Assembly (NCBI GenBank): GCA_964569695.1
Contig: CAZMUA010000025.1
Coordinates: 1-25,583, forward strand
DNA from: UBA8106 sp964569695
GTDB lineage: Bacteria; Acidobacteriota; Vicinamibacteria; Vicinamibacterales; UBA823
DNA length: 25,583 bases
Direction: 5' to 3'
Below, piece by piece: positions 22,155-25,583 of the stretch. Made by a program: the position numbers and the translations under genes. Each line of letters begins with the position of its first letter. Position 1 is the first letter of the stretch. The notes below the pieces were generated by a model. It was not told the origin of the DNA. It made no database searches and saw only the letters and a program-made list of their open reading frames with translations.

Positions 22155-24742
22155 ACAAGATGACCCAGAAGGCGCAGGAGGCGATCCTGTCGGCCCAGGA
22201 ATCCGCTTACGAGGGCGGACATCCTGAGATTGAGCCGGAGCACCTTCTAGCCTCATTAGTAGACCAACCGGACGGGATTGTGCCGAGTGTGATTCGGAAA
22301 ATGGATATTGACCCTCAGCGTGTGTCCGATGCTACGACCGCTGTACTGGATCGGCTACCTAAGGTGACTGGTGGGGCCCAGCGAAACGTATCTCCACGGT
22401 TCAATGAGGTTTGGACACGCGCGAGATTTGAAGCTGAGCAGTTCAAGGACGATTACGTCAGCGCGGAGCATTTCTTTATTGCCATTGCATCGGAACCAGG
22501 AACTGCACCGAGTGCAAAGCTACTCGCTGAGCTCGACATCACGCGTGAGCGGATCCTTGAGGTTCTCACGTTAATTCGTGGATCACAACGGGTGACTGAT
22601 CAGAATCCAGAAGCTAAGTATGACGCTCTCGAGCGCTACGGCTCTAATCTGACACAACTTGGTCGTGAGGGTAAACTTGATCCCGTTATTGGTCGGGACG
22701 AAGAGATTCGTCGTGTTATTCAAGTTCTCTCACGGCGTAAGAAGAATAATCCGGTGCTGATCGGTGAGCCTGGTGTCGGAAAGACCGCTATCGTCGAGGG
22801 CCTTGCTCAGCGCATTGTGCGTGGAGATGTGCCTGAAGGTCTCAAACAGAAACAGATCATCGTGCTCGATATGGGGACCCTCGTCGCCGGTGCAAAGTTT
22901 CGTGGAGAGTTTGAAGAGCGGTTGAAAGCGGTATTAAAGGAGGTTACGTCAGCTGACGGTTCCATCGTCTTGTTTCTCGACGAACTGCACACGATCGTTG
23001 GTGCTGGTGCTGCCGAAGGCGCCATTGATGCCTCGAACATGTTGAAACCGATGCTGGCGCGGGGTGAGCTACACATGATTGGAGCTACAACGTTAGACGA
23101 ATACCGAAAGTACATTGAAAAAGACGCGGCATTAGAGCGACGGTTTCAGCCCGTGCTCGTTTCGGAACCGACCGTGGAGGACACCATTAGCGTACTTCGT
23201 GGTCTGCGTGAGCGATACGAAATCCACCATGGTGTGAGGTTTAAGGATGCTGCACTTGTTGCTTCTGCTGTAATGTCTGATCGGTATATCAATGATCGGT
23301 TTCTTCCTGATAAGGCGATTGATCTCATTGATGAAGCCGCATCGAAATTACGCACTGAAATTGATTCAGTACCGGTAGAGCTTGATGAGGTACAACGTCG
23401 CATTATGCAATTGGAGATAGAACGAGAAGCGTTACGAAAGGAATCTGACTCAGCATCGATAGACCGCCTTGCCAAACTCGAGAAGGAACTCGCTGATCGC
23501 AAAGAAGTCCGCAATGAACTGCAGGCGCAATGGGATCGAGAGAAAGAATTGATAGAGAATTCAAGCCGTCTGAAGACTGAAATCGATGCGGTCCGACACG
23601 AAATTGAGAGTGCGCAGCGAGATGGCGATTATGCGAAAGCGTCCGAGTTGCAATATGGTCAATTACCGAAACTTCAGGATCAGTTGGCCGCCAAGGAGAG
23701 TCGATTGCACGACGCGCCAACGCGGATGCTCAAAGAGGATGTCAACGAAGATGACATTGCGGCGGTGGTGAGTAAATCAACACAAATTCCGGTCAGTAAG
23801 TTGGTTGAAGGTGAGGTCGAAAAACTAGTGCACATGGAAGGTCGACTTCGTCAGCGTGTTGTCGGGCAAGATGATGCGATCACTGCGGTGGCAAACGCGA
23901 TTCGTCGCGCACGGACCGGCTTACAAGACCCCAATCGACCGGTTGGCAGTTTTATCTTTTTGGGACCCACTGGTGTCGGAAAAACTGAACTTGGACGTGC
24001 TCTTGCTGAATTTTTGTTTGACAATGAGCACGCCATGATCCGTATTGACATGTCCGAGTATCAAGAAAAGCACACGGTGTCCCGCCTGATTGGCGCGCCG
24101 CCAGGTTATATCGGACATGACGAGGCGGGACAGTTGACCGAAGCGGTGCGGAGAAGACCGTACGCCGTGGTGCTCTTTGACGAGATCGAGAAGGCTCATC
24201 CGGAAGTATTGAATGTCATGTTGCAACTGCTCGACGATGGTCGTTTAACCGACAGTAAGGGGCGTACAGTTGATTTTAAGAACGTGATTGTGATCATGAC
24301 CTCGAATCTGGGGAGCCATTTTATTGCGCAGCAAGATCCATCTGAGACGGATGATGGAGACCTTACCGAGGATGTTCGTAGCCAAGTCACCGATGCACTT
24401 CGAGAGCACTTCAGGCCGGAGTTCTTGAATCGGATTGACGAAATCATTTTCTTTCACGCGCTCGCTCGGTCGCATCTCAGTGCGATCATTGATATTCAGT
24501 TGCAACAATTATCACGCCGCCTCGAAGATCGTAAAGTGAGACTGGAGTTGACCGAGGCCGCGAAAACGATCATTGTGGATGAGGGGTTTGATTCGGCGTA
24601 CGGCGCACGTCCATTGAAGCGTGTGATTCAGCGACGAGTCCTTGACCCTCTTGCGATGCGTATACTCCAAGGCGAATTTGTTGAGGGGGATAACATTGCG
24701 GTTGACAGCGACGGCCTCGGGGTAACATTTTCGAAGCAGTAG
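22145..24742 (+). CDS. clpB: ClpB disaggregase (AAA+ chaperone)
   Basis: 865 residues from the ATG at 22145, the usual ClpB length. An N-terminal Clp repeat domain (about 1-145) is followed by AAA-1 with Walker A G-E-P-G-V-G-K-T (207-214), then the long coiled-coil middle domain (about 395-520) that separates ClpB from ClpA/ClpC. AAA-2 follows with Walker A G-P-T-G-V-G-K-T (607-614) and a C-terminal domain ending near A-R-P-L-K-R-V-I-Q-R. It unfolds and reactivates aggregated proteins with DnaK in the cytoplasm. AAGGTG lies before the start. An in-frame ATG at 22073 would add 24 residues foreign to the family. No heat-shock sigma or CIRCE-like element is convincing upstream. Confidence 0.96.
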   Translation: MDLNKMTQKAQEAILSAQESAYEGGHPEIEPEHLLASLVDQPDGIVPSVIRKMDIDPQRVSDATTAVLDRLPKVTGGAQRNVSPRFNEVWTRARFEAEQFKDDYVSAEHFFIAIASEPGTAPSAKLLAELDITRERILEVLTLIRGSQRVTDQNPEAKYDALERYGSNLTQLGREGKLDPVIGRDEEIRRVIQVLSRRKKNNPVLIGEPGVGKTAIVEGLAQRIVRGDVPEGLKQKQIIVLDMGTLVAGAKFRGEFEERLKAVLKEVTSADGSIVLFLDELHTIVGAGAAEGAIDASNMLKPMLARGELHMIGATTLDEYRKYIEKDAALERRFQPVLVSEPTVEDTISVLRGLRERYEIHHGVRFKDAALVASAVMSDRYINDRFLPDKAIDLIDEAASKLRTEIDSVPVELDEVQRRIMQLEIEREALRKESDSASIDRLAKLEKELADRKEVRNELQAQWDREKELIENSSRLKTEIDAVRHEIESAQRDGDYAKASELQYGQLPKLQDQLAAKESRLHDAPTRMLKEDVNEDDIAAVVSKSTQIPVSKLVEGEVEKLVHMEGRLRQRVVGQDDAITAVANAIRRARTGLQDPNRPVGSFIFLGPTGVGKTELGRALAEFLFDNEHAMIRIDMSEYQEKHTVSRLIGAPPGYIGHDEAGQLTEAVRRRPYAVVLFDEIEKAHPEVLNVMLQLLDDGRLTDSKGRTVDFKNVIVIMTSNLGSHFIAQQDPSETDDGDLTEDVRSQVTDALREHFRPEFLNRIDEIIFFHALARSHLSAIIDIQLQQLSRRLEDRKVRLELTEAAKTIIVDEGFDSAYGARPLKRVIQRRVLDPLAMRILQGEFVEGDNIAVDSDGLGVTFSKQ

Positions 24743-24782
24743 TCACGACGGATTCGTGTCGGGATTAATATACAGGCTAAAT

Positions 24783-24852
24783 TTCGGGTTGGCAGTTAAC
24801 CGAGAGTTTTCTCGGCCTCACGTTGAAGCCTGCACCAATCAGCAATAGAATC
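24783..24852 (+). repeat. dispersed repeat R2, copy between clpB and the lipoprotein
   Basis: TTCGGGTTGGCAGTTAACC (24783-24801) is identical to 25546-25564. The later part (CGTTGAA, then AATCAGCAATAGAA) matches 3415-3445 and 21995-22024. The copy ends about 40 bp before the lipoprotein start codon. Confidence 0.65.
24800..24815 (+). terminator. hairpin after clpB
   Basis: Perfect 6-bp stem CCGAGA/TCTCGG with loop GTTT, 58 nt after the clpB stop and inside the R2 repeat. No T-tract follows, so termination is only possible. Confidence 0.35.
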
Positions 24853-24893
24853 TGAGTGTCCACCGTTATCGTTGTCGGCGTCTGAGGCATCCT

Positions 24894-25358
24894 ATGACCA
24901 ATCGTCGCCTGCATCACCCATGTTTCGTTGTGGTTATTCTGTGCTTCATCGTTATCACAGGAGCCTGCACTACTTTCAAGGACCCCGCGTTTTGGGGAGC
25001 GGTAACGTCGGAGATTACGGGTGATTTTCCAGTGTATCCGGAGCTCCTCGTGTTTGGCGGTCAAAACAACGATGTTTTTCTGGGATGTCTCAATTGTTCG
25101 AAATTTGATCGTGACTCCGTCTTGAACCGGTACGGTGTGCACGGTAACCGTTACGGTACGAGGAGCCTTTTGAACTCCTATAGCAGTTACGGCTCGCGAT
25201 TTTCGTCTTATAGTGCTTGCAACCCCTACGCGTCGAATCCTCCCATTGTTGTCGATGCTCAAGGGAACTCATACGGGCACTTGACGCTCAATCAATTCAA
25301 CTCTCAAGTTCGGTATTCGACTATCGTTGCTTGGCTCACGGGAATGTGCTCCCGTTAA
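24894..25358 (+). CDS. small lipoprotein of unknown function
   Basis: 154 residues. A clear lipoprotein signal has a hydrophobic core near residues 11-21 and lipobox I-T-G-A-C (C25). The mature part has F-L-G-C-L-N-C-S, then several tyrosine/serine/asparagine repeats of the type N-R-Y-G, S-S-Y-G-S-R-F-S-S-Y-S, then C-N-P-Y-A-S-N-P-P-I-V-V-D and Y-G-H-L-T-L-N. I recall similar conserved hypothetical proteins with this Y/S/N-rich pattern but know no function. The ATG at 24894 lacks a strong SD. Repeat R2 precedes it and R1 plus R2 follow it, so the gene sits between repeat copies, as a duplicated or transferred unit might. Confidence 0.75.
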   Translation: MTNRRLHHPCFVVVILCFIVITGACTTFKDPAFWGAVTSEITGDFPVYPELLVFGGQNNDVFLGCLNCSKFDRDSVLNRYGVHGNRYGTRSLLNSYSSYGSRFSSYSACNPYASNPPIVVDAQGNSYGHLTLNQFNSQVRYSTIVAWLTGMCSR

Positions 25359-25394
25359 CCGACCTGAACTTGGATATATTGAAAGGAAAGTGGC

Positions 25395-25475
25395 GTCCCC
25401 AACCCGACACAATGCAAAGTGGAACCCGAACTGGAAAGTCCGCATTGAAGGTGAAGTCAAGCTGTCTGCTTAACC
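25395..25475 (+). repeat. dispersed repeat R1, copy 2
   Basis: Starts with GTCCC and includes GGAACCCGAACTGG at 25421-25434; 34 of 39 positions match 4795-4833 over the core. It lies 37 bp after the lipoprotein stop. Confidence 0.6.
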
Positions 25476-25520
25476 CCAGAAGCCACTCTCTGATAAAGCC
25501 TTAGAGAAAATCCATCCTAT

Positions 25521-25583
25521 GTTGGGTGATCCTTGAACCTGAACGTTCGGGTTGGCAGTTAACCTAGCAGTCGTCCGAACCCT
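25521..25583 (+). repeat. dispersed repeat R2, copy cut by the window end
   Basis: 25521-25558 matches 21950-21987 at 37 of 38 positions. The unit then continues GTTAACCTAGCAG, like the 24.8-kb copy, and runs off the window. A gene may start shortly beyond the end, as at the other R2 copies. Confidence 0.65.

Noticed and set aside
24777..25262. 161-codon minus-strand frame opposite the lipoprotein
   Set aside because: Shadow of the lipoprotein gene: repetitive composition and no signal, SD or family resemblance.
21950..25583. Integron attC sites or a gene-cassette array
   Set aside because: The repeats lack the paired RYYYAAC / GTTRRRY core sites, spacing is irregular, and one 'cassette' would be the 2.6-kb housekeeping gene clpB. 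No integrase is present.
1..25583. tRNA, rRNA, CRISPR array, transposase or phage genes
   Set aside because: No T-loop/acceptor pairing, regular spaced repeats, or mobile-element proteins were found on either strand.

Overview
This window comes from a Gram-negative, respiring bacterium that can reduce nitrous oxide. The evidence is a complete nos operon with exported cupro- and haem proteins, several Sec, Tat-like and lipoprotein signals, and an FNR/DNR-type regulator. Base composition looks near 50% G+C. The NosZ signal is Sec- or lipoprotein-like rather than Tat, which is the usual state of the 'clade II' N2O reductases. No gene here fixes the phylum. Acidobacteriota- or Gemmatimonadota-like lineages would fit, but that is a guess.

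Layout. 85-1866 (minus): a DUF385-type protein, a possible tiny exported peptide and a TolB-like beta-propeller. 2105-4726: a Crp/Fnr regulator, a hemerythrin-like protein, a noncoding stretch, then a divergent pair (DUF454 membrane protein / Prx5-type peroxiredoxin). 5282-8383 (plus): a TPP enzyme with a Tat-like N-terminus, a coding-like frame without a start codon, and a fatty-acid-hydroxylase/sterol-desaturase membrane protein. 8461-10895: a B12-binding radical SAM protein divergent from a VIT-family transporter. 10965-21467 (minus): one tightly packed, roughly 10.5-kb nos operon in the order nosC-like dihaem cytochrome, nosZ, a nosR-nosD fusion, nosF, nosY, cupredoxin-like protein, Sco, transglutaminase-like protein, TlpA-like thioredoxin. 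21468-22144: the nos leader/promoter and the clpB upstream region. 22145-25358 (plus): clpB and a small lipoprotein. Dispersed repeats lie around 3.4, 4.8, 22.0, 24.8 and 25.4-25.6 kb.

How it fits together. Six copies of a palindrome close to TATGAY-N4-RTCATA lie upstream of the regulator/TolB-like pair, the hemerythrin, the DUF454/peroxiredoxin pair, the TPP enzyme, the radical SAM/VIT pair and the nos operon. Five of the six lie 28-31 bp from a plausible -10 box in at least one direction, the geometry of an FNR-type class II activator; at the nos site it is about 31.5 bp. The regulator at 2105 has an FNR-like recognition helix and no N-terminal cysteine cluster, so I infer a local NO- or redox-responsive regulon that includes N2O respiration.

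The two most unusual features are the NosR-NosD single polypeptide and a duplicated box-promoter-leader module. That module is shared by the nos operon and the TolB-like gene, and its transcribed part contains a hairpin with an invariant loop and compensatory stem changes.
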